In this document: positions 22,260 through 32,905 of the stretch, in pieces
How the letters are laid out: the number at the start of each line of letters is the position of its first letter
Numbering within the stretch: the first letter of the stretch is position 1
NCBI GenBank assembly: GCA_006384855.1
Contig: VCJN01003067.1
Location: 1 to 64,000 of the forward strand
Source of the DNA: Tetraselmis striata
Lineage: Eukaryota > Chlorophyta > Chlorodendrophyceae > Chlorodendrales > Chlorodendraceae
DNA: 64,000 nt
Direction: 5' to 3'
Position numbers and translations under genes: made by a program
Notes under the pieces: generated by a model
Databases searched by the model: none
What the model was told of the DNA's origin: nothing
What the model saw: only the letters and a program-made list of their open reading frames with translations

Positions 22260-23860
22260 CGTACCAACGCTCACATGATGAGCGTCGGATAGCAGACATC
22301 GAGTATCATCACTATAGCCGGCCACAACCACACGCTGAGTAAAATACTACACCGCCGCACATCACCAGTCACAGTCACCCGCCGCCACCAGCTCCAGCCA
22401 TGCGCAGCTTACCGACCGCCTCCCCTACGTCCTCCCGCGACAAAACGGGAGGATAGGCTGGCACACCATTCAATCCTCCGACGAGGGCATGGAGGCGGAA
22501 GGCGAGGAGGCGTTGGGGATCAAGAGCAGCCCGGGGCAGACCATGCAGCAGCAGATCCGCCCCCGCCCTCCCGGCCGGCGGCACCAACGCCTCGCCACCA
22601 GCAATACCATGCGAGCACGTCCCACAGGACGTACAGACCGTCCCGGTGGACGCTGACACCCACACTTAAACCCTTGGTGATGCTTTGGAGGCAAAAGAGG
22701 GAGAGACCCCGGCCAGTAAGGCCGCCATCCCCCCGGGCGAAGCGGAAATGCGCCGGCTGATCCGACCCTCCAAACCCCCCGCATATCCTTACGAATTAAT
22801 AAGCCGTAGGCACCTGGGCGCCCCGGCCGCCGCAACGCCTCACATCAGCGGCAAGACCAAAACATAACCCCCCCCCCCCCCCCCCCCCCCAGCGCGGCCT
22901 CAGCAAAAGGCCGCCATGCCACTGTGGTTGCAACTACCTCCGATCCGGGCCCGCGTGCCGGGTCGGCCGCCGCTCACGCGGCCGACGGTACGAGGCCGCA
23001 TACTCCTCCTCCCCCGACCGCAAAACGGCCACCTACGTCGATAAACTCGAGCAACCGAAGCCACGACCCGGGAGCCCCTCGGGATCCCCGGATCGCCCGG
23101 TCGATGCCCCCCCCCCCCCCCCCCTCCTCCCCCCCCGCCCCGGCGAGACGACATCCCCAGCAGGCACACTGACGCCACTTAGTGGTCGCGTGTCAACGCA
23201 GACCGCGACCGCCGCCATGCCCCACGCGGCCCGCATGTCGCGCGCTAGCGCGCCCCACCCCAGAAATCCCGCCCAGGCGGCCGCTACCCTACATTCTACC
23301 CTAAAAGGCAAAGCCCCGGCCTAGCCAACGCCTGCGGCTCCCCCATCAGCCGACTCGATCTCCGCCTATTAGGGTATGTTCCCCAACCCTACCTATGCAT
23401 GCACCTATATCCGCACCACTGTTACATATACCATTTGCATAATACTTCTAAGCCATCCTCATTATCTTTGCGACTATACATTTACTTGCATGCGCCGAGT
23501 GCCCGAGGGTGGTCCCCGCGGACCACATTTGTTATATTACATATGGTGCCATCTGACTGGTACTTACTGCCGGGTCATGCGTGACCTCCTATAGCCGGAT
23601 CTGCCGCGACCTGCCAGTTATAAGCCGGCGGCCAACCGGCATGTAACCAGAATCCGTCTGCTCAAACCACTTGTCATGTCTCAATACTGTACCGCACTAC
23701 TACAACTCACATTGGTTTCGCCGAGCTCTGGTTCGAACCCCTAACAGCAGCCCTCCCTGCTTCCGCCACATGCCGGTTACTACCCGCGCCCCCCCCCCCC
23801 CCCCCCCCCGGCTCATCTGCACCTGCTTCATCCAGCCCGACCGGACTCGCCCTGCCTGAA
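22260..23860. other. GC-rich DNA with poly-C runs; no gene supported
   Basis: Poly-C runs occur at about 22867-22890, 23107-23124 and 23790-23810. The minus frame at 22665-22375 ends SREDVGEAVGKLRMAGAG and could be a coding remnant, but I cannot place it in a family. Confidence 0.45.
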
Positions 23861-23863
23861 GCC

Positions 23864-24873
23864 ATGGACGTCGACCAAGCGGCTGCCCGCCATGCCGTCA
23901 ACCAGTCCATCCTCGTCGAGCCGGCGAAGGGCAAGATCCGCGCCTCGAACAACGACATGCCCGTCTCATGTCGCATCCTTAAGCGTCACGAAGTACTGCG
24001 TCAGCTTGTCCGCTTCCTGACCGACATGCGCGAGACCAGCGAGTCATGGACCTCGACCCTCGAGTCATGGCTCACCCGTCAATTCGACCCCCCAGTCCGA
24101 CGTTGGTATGGCCTATCGCGACCTGCTACTCGCACACCCGAGGTCGAGCACGAGATAGCCACTAGTGTCCCGGCCACCAGCTTCAACGGGCTTGACGATT
24201 TCACATCCAAGCTCGTCACCTACTTCTACACCAACGCCCACATGCATGACCTCGTCATGCGCCACTGTATTAAGCTTCACATCCCCCACCGTGACCCTCT
24301 CATGCCCGTCAATAGGTCCAACGCCGAGCTTTTGCAGCTCACCCGCCGGGCGTTCGACGTCATCCCGGGTGAGCAGCGCTACTCGGAGTACACCATGGTC
24401 GGCGTCATCCTCGGCTGTTAACTTCCTCGAGGATGCCGCCCGCCGCGCCAACAAGCAGCTCAACACCTACAAGACTGAGTGTCCTGCGCCACCTCGAGAC
24501 CGTAGGCATTGAACACAACGGTGGCAACAAGGGCCCAAGCCATGCCGACCCCAAGACTGACACGCCGAACAAGTACATCCGCCCCGGCGCTGGCCCATTT
24601 CCTCTGGCCATTGTTCCGCCCCCCCCGCCGCTTGTCCCCACTGCTCCAACTGCCCGCCCGTTCAGGTATGACCGCTACAAAGGTCCCTGCGACACCTGCC
24701 AGGGACCACATTCTATTATGAAGTGCCCCATGACATCGCATGCCGACAAGGAGGCTTGGCGCCAGAAGGTGGCCGCCTCCAAGGCTGCCCATCAGGCTGC
24801 CACTACTGCCGGGATTGATAAGATGTCTCTAGAACGCAAATTACGATGTAGGGCGGACTGTGATGTATTGTAA
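23864..24873 (+). pseudogene. Gag protein with CCHC-type zinc knuckle, one frameshift
   Basis: The first frame (23864-24421) begins MDVDQAAARHAVNQSI and continues through helical sequence with no stop to 24421. A frame change at about 24415-24435 leads to the second frame, which runs to 24873. It contains a proline-rich stretch (PPPPPLVPTAP) and CDTCQGPHSIMKC, a C-X2-C-X3-H-X4-C knuckle that is one residue shorter than the canonical retroviral spacing. The knuckle and the position just ahead of protease identify it as a capsid/nucleocapsid protein. One frameshift breaks it. Confidence 0.65.
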
Positions 24874-24879
24874 TTCAGT

Positions 24880-26059
24880 CGACTTTCGTACGGTCTGGCC
24901 GTGTATCCCTGAAATAACCCGATGCATGCTATGTGCATGGCGTGCCCCCTAACGAGCAACCGAGCTTTGTGAGTGCGGTCTAGCAACATCCGGCGTCTGG
25001 ACACAAAGTGGTCTCCTCTTCCGGTCACAAAGTGCCAGTCGAGTCGGAGCACATGCTGCCGCCATCGTGCGCGCAGGCTGCCTGGCTCTTGTTTGCCTCC
25101 GCCGACCTTCGTCATGCCTGCAGACAATTGGTCTGCCAGCGTCTCGCATCGAAGCTGTGCCGCGGCTCAGCGCTACAAGCGCCGCAAATCTGCCAAACGC
25201 TGTGCTATAATCAATCCTGGCCGGCCTGATCCTTGCCCGCCCAATTCAACTGCGTTTGATCGTGACGAACTTGCGGGATTAGATTTCCATTACGGCCCGG
25301 TCACCCTTGATGCTTCGGCCTCTGCATTTGATGTTGTTTGTCCGGAATTTTGCTATAAGATAAACCTTTCACTGACACCACGGTAACCGGTCACACTGCG
25401 TTGTCTGGCTAAACCCTGTTTTTGGCAAAGATACCATGTAGTCTATAATAATGCTCGAACATTTTGAGGCCTAGCGCCAAATTCCCCCCTCTGAAACCCG
25501 GGCTATTATTATTTTACCCCTCTAGAACTCTGCCTTGGGAAAATCCTGGCAGGCCATTGTGAAAAATATAAAAGAATCCATGCTTACCCGGATGGCACTT
25601 TATTTATTTCACACTCCCTCATCCTCTGCCACTGACAACTCACGAATGACGCTTACGGCTTGGCTTGTATATGTGTACCTCGCCGACTCCGCCGTGGGTG
25701 AGCGGAAAGTCACTGCCTACAACGACATCATGCGCAGTGAGCGCATTACGGCTCTCGAGCTTGAGTATATAGATAAGAGATACCATCCCAACAAAGTCTT
25801 TAAAAACTCCCACCTCGGTTTGAAACTGGAAATGCGTTTATTCCCGCAATGTCCGATAACGACCTAATTTTATTAAAGCATAAATTGCTGGACCCCGGAC
25901 ATACCGCTCCCCACTACGATGTGAGATTGTGGTGCAACTTTGTATTTTGTCAATGAGGAATATGCTCGAATGCGAAAAATAAAATATATCATTTGCTGCA
26001 AAACAAAATTTGCATGATTATGCCAGGTTGCCGTATGACCCGTGCTTCACAATCGTACG
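24880..26059 (+). other. Region between gag and protease remnant
   Basis: The frame at 24973-25386 ends with ELAGLDFHYGPVTLDASASA, which resembles a segment found in RNase-H-like or methyltransferase-like regions of algal retroelements. The frame at 25535-25867 is well conserved in appearance (VTAYNDIMRSERITALELEY) but I do not recognise it. They are probably damaged parts of the same element. Confidence 0.35.
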
Positions 26060-26206
26060 TGCACATTAAAATTGAATGATTTCGATGGGTATCCTTCTGA
26101 TGTTGAATTTTTTATCACACCTTTGCAAAATAATTTCGACTGTGTTCTTGGACGTTCTTTTGTAAACAGCACAATCCAGACGTTAACTGGACGGCGGGTT
26201 CCGTGA
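26060..26206 (+). pseudogene. Retroviral-type aspartic protease C-terminal fragment
   Basis: The frame reads LNDFDGYPSDVEFFITPL, then FDCVLGRSFVNS, matching the Ty3-type protease pattern in which a hydrophobic strand precedes an ILG-like motif. The catalytic DTG triad should lie upstream and is not visible, so the copy is truncated or shifted there. Confidence 0.55.
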
Positions 26207-26287
26207 CATTTTCTGACGGCCACGTTATAACTTGTCCGGTCGAGCCCCGCTATCATAATTTCGAGGTCATTCACGCCAATAATGCTA

Positions 26288-26732
26288 TGGCCAGACATAT
26301 ATACTGAAAAAGACCCCGACACTTTGTTATTCTGCGCCGTTCTTCGCAAATACGACGCCACAGCCGACACTACTCCAGGATCCATAAATCACGATATCGC
26401 GGCGGTAACCACCGACCAATCCCATGAATATACTGAACAAATTAGAGCTTTACTCCAAAAGCATAACCAAACATGCCAACTGTTGAACACCCTCCCAGTG
26501 TCCCGGCCTGGGTTTGACCTTGAAATATCATTGGTCCCCTCCGGCAAAATATATCGCATCTCCCCTGCTGAATTAGAGGAATTAAAACGATAATTAAAAG
26601 GTTTTTAGATACATGTTTTATCGTGGAGAACGTATCAAGGAATCGTTTTCCCCTTATGCAGCCCCCGTGCCTGTTGCTCGCAAAGGCAATGGCGGCTTAC
26701 GCCTCTGCATCGACTATCGCCAATTGAATTAA
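26288..26732 (+). pseudogene. Ty3/gypsy reverse transcriptase, N-terminal part only
   Basis: The frame at 26282-26593 ends LVPSGKIYRISPAELEELKR, the usual lead-in to gypsy RT. After a frame change the sequence reads PYAAPVPVARKGNGGLRL and CIDYRQLN, the first conserved RT block. It stops at TAA 26730-26732, before the catalytic motifs. Confidence 0.75.
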
Positions 26733-26815
26733 TGTACTACAAGTACACCCGTTGCAGGAGTGTGGAATCCAGAGAGCCGCAAGGAACAATCGCAGTAGTC
26801 GCTACATTGTATAGC

Positions 26816-27010
26816 CCCGCATCCGCCGACCCGCCGACCCGGGGCCCGGCGTCCGGAGACGGACGGGCGGCGAGGCGGACGGGCGACGGTCGTCCGGCGT
26901 CCGGCGACGGTCGAACGACATTGTCCGGCGTCTGGGTCCGGTCCACTCGGCGGGCTCGGCGCTTCGCGCCATGCCCGCCCCGCAGACCTGACGAACGGCG
27001 ATGACCGGCC
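26816..27010. repeat. GC-rich repeat A, copy 1
   Basis: The stretch from CCGCATCCGCCGACCCG through GGCGGGCTCGGCGCTTCGCG is repeated, diverged, at 27848-28000. It is rich in GGCGTCCGG and CGACGG words. Long open frames across it on both strands are by-products of base composition. Confidence 0.8.
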
Positions 27011-27224
27011 CGGCCAGCGGCGGCCGGGCGGCCGGCTGACCGGTACCCGTACCGTACGTACATGGAGTCAGCGACACGGTTATTTTGGCCTGCACGGAAT
27101 TATGATGCGATATATAACGGATACATTTTCGATCTATCTAATAATCTATGCGAAAACCTCCCGAAAGTCGGCGACAGACAGAGAGAGAGAGACAGACAGA
27201 CTCGCGCAGACTCACCTCGTACTT

Positions 27225-27720
27225 GATATTTAATTACATGAGCTAGCAGCAGAAGGCGATATCGGAAATCACCAAAATAAAAGGCAATCGTACTTGATAT
27301 GGTAGGATTGGGTGCTCCGTGTCGTTTTTCCCCCTAGTACCTACCTCTTTTTGGGTTGAGCGGAGAAAACTGAGGAGGCGGTCCGAAATTTCCCGCAGTA
27401 TCAGCGAAGCAATACCGGTACCACCGCGGTTTCATAACGAAATCTGAGGCGTTCTCCTCCTCCTCCTCCGTCCTCGCGTGCTGCGTCTTCGTTAATAAAC
27501 CGTCATACGTTCGATATTCGGTCGTTTGATTTCACGGTACCGGTACGAGTACGGCTTGTTTCTTAATGGATGCGCGTGTATATTCTAGCCCAGGCACGCT
27601 TGATATTCGTCAGATACGCCAAAATAACGCGGTACCGCATCGCGTTCTTACTGCTGATTATACTATTATATAATTACATGACCTATAGCAGCAGCAGGCG
27701 ATATCAGGGAATCACCAAAA
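27225..27720. repeat. Short dispersed AT-rich repeat, two copies
   Basis: TAATTACATGAGCTAGCAGC with the following AAGGCGATATC at about 27230-27290 recurs as TAATTACATGACCTATAGCA and GGCGATATC at about 27668-27715. A reverse-orientation relative is at about 44650-44695. Confidence 0.65.
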
Positions 27721-27847
27721 AAGGACAGTCAGAAAGGTCCTCTACCGCGACTGCGAGGTGGAAGCAGCAACATCAGAATTGCTGATTATGGTGTAAAGAT
27801 TAGTACCGCTATGGTGTAGCCGCCTCATGTCACTCACACATACAGCC

Positions 27848-28000
27848 CTGCGTCCGCCGACCCGGGGCCCGGCGTCCGTCGACGGACGGGCGACGGTCGA
27901 ACGACGGCGTCCGGCGTCCGGTTCCGGTACACGCGGCGGGCTTGGCGTTTCGCGCCGTGCCTGCCCCGTAGGTCTGACGACCGGCCCGACCGGCGCGGCC
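27848..28000. repeat. GC-rich repeat A, copy 2
   Basis: Partner of 26816-27010, same orientation, about one kilobase away. Confidence 0.8.
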
Positions 28001-28060
28001 TCGTGCGGGATGCGGGCCGCTTTTAGGCGGCTTGTAGTGCTGATCTTTTAATACTGCTTT
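27998..28060 (+). repeat. Inverted repeat, left arm (right arm 31122-31185)
   Basis: The arm GCCTCGTGCGGGATGCGGGC to CTGCTTT matches the reverse complement of 31122-31185 at about 80 percent. A shorter direct copy is at 31022-31062. The arms flank the terminal-repeat element at 28530-30983. Confidence 0.75.
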
Positions 28061-28110
28061 CATAGGCGGTGGGTTTTCGCAGCTAGACAGCGTAGATTTT
28101 GCATCAAAAT

Positions 28111-28170
28111 GTACGGGGTCGGCTGGGACCGAAAGATCCAGTACGGGGTCGGCTGGGACCGAAAGATCCA
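28111..28170 (+). repeat. 30-bp tandem duplication
   Basis: GTACGGGGTCGGCTGGGACC GAAAGATCCA occurs twice without a gap (28111-28140, 28141-28170). A third, slightly changed copy starts at 28763 together with its left flank CGTAGATTTTGCATCAAAAT. Confidence 0.95.
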
Positions 28171-28529
28171 CGACTGGTACGGGGCCGCCAGACCGGATGG
28201 TGTCCGGAAAGGCGCCGCACGTCCCGAGCCCCCGCCGGTGTTTGTAAATTACATGCCACCAGCGATCACGTGGCTCATCAGGACAGTACATTCCGCTATG
28301 CTGCTCTCGGCCTCTCATCACGGCTAAGATGCTGGGAAAGCCTGACTAATTGCTGCCGCACCTGGGCTTATCGGACACGCAACACCCCTGTGGGATGACG
28401 TATATCAAAATGATATTCACTCCCCACCTCAGGTGCTTTCACAACTAACCAGACTAACCCTAATCTAAATCGAGCAGCATCCGGAAACGTACACACAAGC
28501 GACTAATTGTCTCCGGGCGGGTGGGTGGG

Positions 28530-28729
28530 AGACAATTTAGTCGGGTGCCTTCCAACAGCTGAAGGCGCCCCCGGTCCGCGGCCGCCCTTTATACTCAGCT
28601 AAAGGGCGCCGCCGGACCGGCGCTGGCCGGTACCGGCGTACCGGGCCGGCAGGGTCGTCACTTAACCCTGACGGCGCTGCGAAAACCAGGGTTTCCTAGG
28701 TCGTTCCTCCCAAGGAAACCCTACAGTTT
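28530..28729 (-). repeat. Terminal direct repeat, copy distal to gag
   Basis: It starts AGACAATTTAGTCGGGTGCC and ends ACCCTACAGTTT. Just outside, at 28501-28543, GACTAATTGTCTC and GAGACAATTTAGTC form an inverted pair. The end contains a hairpin, GGGTTTCC...GGAAACCC, inside a longer CTGCGAAAAC/GTTTTCGCAG stem. Confidence 0.9.
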
Positions 28730-28852
28730 TCGCAGCTCGACAGCGTAGATTTTGCATCAAAATGTACGGGGTCGGCTGGGACCAAAAGATCCAACAGATG
28801 AAAGAACAGTGGCCGGTCTGGCGGGGCCCGTACACGGACATATGTGAGTCAA

Positions 28853-29209
28853 TTATATAGGGAATATCCATATATAATCCACAGGACGCATAGGTTGTTC
28901 TCTGCTATGGCCCAGTGGCAATAACAAAGCGATCTGCCCATCAATAAAATCGGGGTGCTGCAGCGCGGAAGGGCGATTTGGCAGATGACTGGGTGGTGCG
29001 GGACCATCAGCCCAGTTCATACGGTAGCCATGCCTGACCCAATCTCTGACTCGACTGACTCTGACTGATTCAGAGAAACTGTCCCAAAATAGCCAGCCTT
29101 TACGGATAACACCGGCCGATTCCACATGAGAATTGACGTCCAGAGCCGGCTCATGAGGAAGCTCAAATTTAGCTGACGTTAAAACCGTCACAAAATGCCA
29201 ACGCCACAT
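28853..29209 (-). pseudogene. Start of a reverse transcriptase, truncated
   Basis: The frame reads SAGVIRKGWLFWDSF, then VRDWVRHGYRMNWADGPAPP and HLPNRPSALQHPDFIDGQIA, the lead-in of RTs from DIRS-like tyrosine-recombinase retroelements of algae, in which a G-Y motif is followed by NHxSA and a helix. It ends at EQPMRPVDYIW, where the P-x-x-V-x-P-x-x-V block should follow. No catalytic motif remains. Confidence 0.6.
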
Positions 29210-29645
29210 ATAGCATCATAGTGGTTAGCAGGCAGCCTGGATGACTGCTGCATGAATCAAACAATGAGTTTGAACTCGAAAATGTCTGGAACTGAAAATA
29301 GCAGTATTTTCAAATTAAATATCGCTCCGACACAACGGGAGATATGAATCGTCCCACAGGGTGTGCCGCCCTTTACACGAAAGCCTCGCCGGCCAACTGA
29401 TGGGAAGTTGCCGAGACAACTGCCACGGGCAGCACAGAGTCGCAGGGACATCATATGTATTACACACGAGGTATCTCTCGGAGATACACCACCTAACATG
29501 TGACTCTCCCGGAGGAGATCAGAGCTGCTATGACACGAGCCTGAGCTCAGCTCCCGGAGGAGGGCTAACAGTCGCCCGGAGGCCTAACTGCAGCTACATG
29601 AACACCATCACTGGCCAGGCCAGGAGGATTGCAGACTCCACAGCT

Positions 29646-30693
29646 TCATCGACGTGCACTTGGGCAGTCCCTACTGAAGTGTCCCTTCCTTTGGCAGCGA
29701 TAACAGGTGATGTCCGCAGCAGAAGACCGACCGGAAGGAGACTTCTCCTCGCGCCGGCCGCCCTCCCTCCGGTCGTCGCTCCCACGGTGAAAAGACTCGG
29801 GCTCGCGAGAAGAGGAAGAAGGCTTCTCGCGCGAAGAAGAAGAGGAAGGTTTCTTGGCCGTGACCTTCTCAATCGCCTTCTTCAGCTCCTTGTAGTCCGC
29901 TGAGCCCTTCCCGCCGAGAGGGTCCACCGCATCGAACTCCTTGGCGACTTCCACGCCGTACACGTGCTCCACATGCAGCTTCTTGCCACGGTTGTTAATC
30001 CGAAGAGCTACAGTGGTACACTAAGCCAGTGCCGCGGTGATCGTCTTGAACAGCTCCGCAGACGACGTTGGCGAGGAAGCAGGAAGATCGGTGCCGTCTT
30101 CAACCAAGTCACGCAGAGGCTCCTCCGCCGGTGCCAAAAGGTCATAGATCTGGAAGACGTCGTCTAGGTCGCGTTGAAGAATACGAGCATCAGCGGTATG
30201 GCGGCGGTGAACCTTACCATCTTTGTCCAGCCAGCCATCCTCGGGTGCGTGGATGGTGCGAGACGGAGCTTCCACAGCTGCAGGTTGCGCTGGTCTCTTG
30301 CCCTTGCGGTCGTAGTCGGCGTCCCCCTCCGCAACGCGTTTCGAAGCTGAAGCCGAAGTGGACGGACCGCTCGACGACGCGACTGCCTGCCTAAGCTCAG
30401 AGACCTCTCGTTCGATACGGAGTAGAGCAGCAGAAGTATCAGCAACTGCCTGTCTAGCGGCGACGAGAGGGGGAGATTCAGCTACCCCGTCTGCAGGTAG
30501 AGTGTCGCCACCTAGGACAGTGAGATGATTTTCGCGCGAAACGAGTTGCTCGCGAAGAGCTCTGCGAGACTCAAGTAACTCGTTCCAAACGAGTTCAAAC
30601 TTGTCTAACGCTAAAACAGAGACGAGAAAGCAAGGCGACAGCACCACAAGCGAGACAAGGAGCCACGCCCAAGACAGACTCGCGGAGCGAGCC
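29646..30693 (-). pseudogene. Gag protein with CCHC zinc knuckle and one in-frame stop
   Basis: From ATG at 30693 the frame runs through a hydrophobic N-terminus (SWAWLLVSLVVLSPCFLV), a coiled-coil region with Leu/Glu/Arg heptads, a Ser-rich basic stretch, and an acidic segment. A single in-frame TAG at 30021-30023 is followed in the same frame by VALRINNRGKKLHVEHVYG, a Ser/Arg-rich stretch and CYRCQRKGHFSRDC, a canonical C-X2-C-X4-H-X4-C knuckle, ending at 29646. A longer frame starts at 30812 inside the terminal repeat, but the start at 30693 keeps the ORF internal. The hydrophobic N-terminus is unusual for gag. Confidence 0.65.
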
Positions 30694-30783
30694 ATGGTGA
30701 GTGCCGGGATCAAACACACTACAGAACGCAGAAGAAATTTGAATTTTTGTAGTCGAAGATAAACTAAATGTACCAGTCGTAGA

Positions 30784-30983
30784 AGACAATTTAGTCGGGT
30801 GCCTTCCAACAACTGAAGGCGCCCCCGGTCCGCGGCCGCCCTTTATACTCGGCTAAAGGGCGCCGCCGGACCGGCGCTGGCCGGTACCGGCGTACCGGGC
30901 CGGCAGGGTCGTCACTTAACCCTGACGGCGCTGCGAAAACCAGGGTCTCCTAGGTCGTTCCTCCCAAGGAAACCCTACAGTTT
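30784..30983 (-). repeat. Terminal direct repeat, copy proximal to gag
   Basis: Partner of 28530-28729. It is bounded by CCAGTCGTAGAAG on the inner side and CTTACGACTGG on the outer side, which are inverted relative to each other. A PBS candidate, TGGTAC, lies directly inside on the minus strand but matches no tRNA end well. Confidence 0.9.
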
Positions 30984-31121
30984 CTTACGACTGGCATTTT
31001 TGTAATGCACACCAGTATTCAGCGGCCCGCTTTTACGCGGCTAGTATATTTGATCTGTCTTTAAAATTGATAATCCTTAGGGACTACTGCTCTTGAAAAT
31101 TTTCTTGACAAATCTACCGCT

Positions 31122-31185
31122 AAAAGCAGACCTGAAAGATCAACACTACAAGCCGGCTGAAAGCGCCCCGCATCCCGAACGAGGC
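31122..31185 (-). repeat. Inverted repeat, right arm
   Basis: Partner of 27998-28060. It lies about 140 bases beyond the outer end of the terminal-repeat element. Confidence 0.75.
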
Positions 31186-31260
31186 TCAACGCAAGAGGTA
31201 GGGCCACCTCCACAACTCCCCGGCGCGAAGCGCCGCTTAGTAAATTAAGAACCGATAAAA

Positions 31261-32256
31261 TGATAAAATGGTGCACCTCGGGGATTGCGGCGACCAAGGC
31301 GGAGCGCAACAAGCTAGCGGCGGACCGGGCGTCTTCCGCCCCGGTGTCGGGTGTTCATCACCGGTATTACCCTTTTGTGGTTGAGAACCGCGGCCGCCTC
31401 GGAAAATCCGCTTTAACGGTGGTCTACATCTTCGCGGTGTAACTTGCTGTGCGCAACTTCCCTAGCGGTCCTTCCGCCCCGAATTCATGCTTCCTTCGTG
31501 GTCAGTCCGTCCAGGCTCTTCGAAACTTGTTGCCAGCCGGCCCGCTGAGTTCCGCCATCACCTGTCGCGCACGCAACGGGGGTTTTGCATCGAGTCTCTG
31601 CCTGCGTGCATGGTGCCTTGGGCGGCATTCTCTCTGCCGGAGTGCAGATAGCCAAGTATGATGCGTTTGCCCGTGCTCATTCCGCACCCTCTTCTGGTGC
31701 TGCTTCCAACTCGCAACTGCTATAGTGGATGTTTCATATTGCCTATTAGGGTGGTTTCCTGATCGCCTTTTGCAGCTAGCTCATGTAACTATATATAAAA
31801 TGATGAAAGAAATCGTGGCTAGAGCCATTCGCGAGGCTCGCGCATTTTACATGCATGCTGGTCCCCAGACAACATATGTACTAGTACTCGTAATCGCATA
31901 TGTCTATCTTTGGCAGAAACGAACCATCGTTGGTGCGCTGTGATGCAAGCGATTCGCCACACCACGGCCGTTCGTGTTTTTCGCTAGCACACGCCACCCC
32001 ATATATGCAACGAACGGCATGGGCTACCACTTCGAGGATCCACTATGTCGAGCCCGCATAGTGAGCCCGCATCGCTACTGCAGAACGCGATTCGATGCCA
32101 TATGCGGCGTGCAGCCTTCTCGCGGATTTGTACCACTGTCCCTGTAATTACGGCCCCGGATAGTTTTCACTCCAATTTGTGTCTTCACTCTTAACAGTAA
32201 GTATGCTGTTCCGTTTGTGGTGCGCATTTGTGTAAGCCCTGATGTAATGAAGGATT
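31261..32256 (+). mobile_element. 3' end of a second LINE-type element
   Basis: The frame at 31261-31442 reads ATKAERNKLAADRASSAP and HHRYYPFVVENRGRLGKSAL, which parallels the FVPFAVSEFG block at the end of the 2.0-5.3 kb element. Downstream coding remnants are in shifted frames (ALGGILSAGVQIAKYDAFAR near 31615-31680). The segment ends near 32205-32255 with the family tail GTGCGCATTTGTGTAAGCCC TGATGTAA. It is therefore a 5'-truncated, diverged relative. Confidence 0.6.
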
Positions 32257-32485
32257 CCTCTTAACAATTTGATGAGACCAAATTGCGGTGAAGGATAATA
32301 GTCATGCGCGCTGACGTGTCATGCACGCGTTGACGTGCCGTGCCGATGCCGACGTATCACTGTAAAATTCACTCCGCCAAATTGCCGCGAAGGCCCCATA
32401 CGATGTGTAGCGACTATTGGTACAGATGATGGCCCTACCCCGGAACATACTGGTAGCGCGTACAGGTACACGTGAAGGGTACCAG

Positions 32486-32900
32486 TGTAAGGATACCGCG
32501 CAAAACCCACCAGGCACGGGGTACCCACGTGGGGATTTGTGTGGTACATATCCTTACACCCTCCCCCCCCCCCCGCCCATAGGATGGAGGACCTCCTCCA
32601 GCAACGTATCGGCTTGGATTCGGTGGCGATCCGCATTGGCCGGGTCGTCCAACATTGCGGGATATCATATTTTGTGTTTCTCCGCGGGATCGAACCCGGA
32701 TCCAATGCGTGCGTAGAAGCACCATCTGTAAGGATACCGCGCAAAACGCACCAAACACTTGGTACTCACATGGGGATTTGTATGATTCATATCCTTACAC
32801 TCGCCCCCCCCCCTCCCCCCCCCCATTGGATGGAGGACCTCCTCCAGCAACGTATCGGCTTGGATTCGGTGGCGATCCGCATTGGCCGGGTCGTCCAATA
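32486..32900. repeat. 241-bp direct repeat containing mini-LTR-like palindromic segments
   Basis: Two copies begin at 32487 and 32728. Each opens with TGTAAGGATA and, 50-odd bases later, has the exact inverse TATCCTTACA, then a poly-C run and a shared block from GGATGGAGGACCTCCTCCAG to GGCCGGGTCGTCCAA. The TG...CA ends with inverted termini resemble a very short solo LTR. Confidence 0.8.
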
Positions 32901-32905
32901 ATAAG

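Larger units (their letters stand above)
23864..26732 (+). mobile_element. 5' half of a Ty3/gypsy-type LTR retrotransposon
   Basis: Plus-strand remnants of gag, aspartic protease and the first RT block occur in canonical order over 2.9 kb. The element stops abruptly in RT (after CIDYRQLN), where the GC-rich repeat block begins. RNase H and integrase are not found downstream in continuity; a gypsy-type integrase end on the same strand appears at 32.9 kb but need not belong to this copy. I did not find an LTR pair. Confidence 0.65.
28530..30983 (-). mobile_element. Gag-bearing element with 200-bp direct terminal repeats
   Basis: The repeats 28530-28729 and 30784-30983 are each 200 bp and differ at three positions by eye. 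Between them, on the minus strand, lie a gag ORF (30693 to 29646) and a fragment of the start of RT (29209 to 28853); the rest of pol is absent. The layout resembles non-autonomous LTR or terminal-repeat gag elements, or a deleted tyrosine-recombinase retrotransposon with split direct repeats. The RT fragment favours the second. Ends are not clear TG...CA and I found no target-site duplication. Confidence 0.8.

Noticed and set aside
32660..32740. A tRNA-like T-arm box (GGGTTCGATCCCGC on the minus strand)
   Set aside because: The flanks do not fold into acceptor and anticodon stems and the T stem pairs only partly; the segment lies inside the 241-bp retroelement repeat.
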